Part shown: in pieces, positions 42,623 to 42,633 of the stretch
Numbering within the stretch: the first letter of the stretch is position 1
How the letters are laid out: each line of letters opens with the position of its first letter
Source: Streptomyces sp. sk2.1
GTDB taxonomy: Bacteria > Actinomycetota > Actinomycetes > Streptomycetales > Streptomycetaceae
DNA length: 42,633 nucleotides
Direction of reading: 5' to 3'
Assembly (NCBI RefSeq): GCF_008120935.1
Contig: NZ_RDBO01000083.1
Coordinates: 159,648 to 202,280 of the forward strand
Notes under the pieces: model-generated
The model's database searches: none
The model's input: only the letters and a program-made list of their open reading frames with translations
Told to the model about the DNA's origin: nothing
Made by a program: the position numbers and the translations under genes

Positions 42623-42633
42623 GCCCCGCGGGC

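Overview
The window is chromosomal DNA from a high-GC actinomycete, almost certainly Streptomyces. Evidence: strong G/C bias at third codon positions, many GTG starts, and gene content (lsr2, clpC, sigE-cseABC, disA, radA, SCO3374-type gene) in the order I know from the conserved core of the Streptomyces coelicolor chromosome around SCO3344-SCO3392. No tRNA, rRNA, CRISPR array, transposase or phage gene was seen. Species assignment is inference.

Layout. 1-7.7 kb: an orphan-looking NuoD-type complex I subunit, a MidA-type methyltransferase, a NarL-type two-component pair, an ArsR/DUF5937 repressor with a strong double-palindrome operator, and a threonine-aldolase-like PLP enzyme. 7.9-13.6 kb: a tight cofactor operon (DUF2520 Rossmann protein, panC, nadB, nadC, coaX) joining CoA and NAD synthesis, with overlapping or near-abutting genes and a large terminator hairpin. 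13.6-16.9 kb: small hypothetical genes, a BlaI regulator, an Rv2747-type N-acetylglutamate synthase, the nucleoid silencer Lsr2 and a convergent SCO3374-family gene. 17.3-19.9 kb: clpC with two perfect ClgR-type boxes upstream.

19.9-23.4 kb: the most unusual locus, a two-gene accessory unit on the minus strand. A 120-residue Trypco2-type protein overlaps by 4 bp with a 1070-residue protein made of a trypsin-like protease with an intact triad, a NACHT-type STAND NTPase and a leucine-rich-repeat-like C-terminus of visibly lower GC. It looks like an NLR-like conflict (anti-phage or self/non-self) system in which ligand sensing would switch on an internal protease.

23.9-27.3 kb: a secreted M23 peptidase and a TetR/MFS drug-efflux pair with a 23-bp near-perfect inverted-repeat operator. 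27.3-30.8 kb: the cell-envelope stress operon sigE-cseA-cseB-cseC. 31-36.8 kb: mutY, a PAP2 phosphatase, a secreted or membrane hypothetical, disA and radA (DNA repair and c-di-AMP). 37-42.6 kb: a fused sigma-like/zinc-finger/TM/BACON-like protein, a Cys-rich hypothetical, a 158-bp imperfect palindrome before a Ppx/GppA phosphatase, and a sugar-phosphate-isomerase-like gene coupled to a TetR regulator.

A window-wide pattern is that short tandem repeats (6, 7, 8, 18, 22 and about 31 bp units) sit almost exclusively at gene 3' ends and convergent junctions; in at least two places the repeat duplicates a stop codon and its surroundings.
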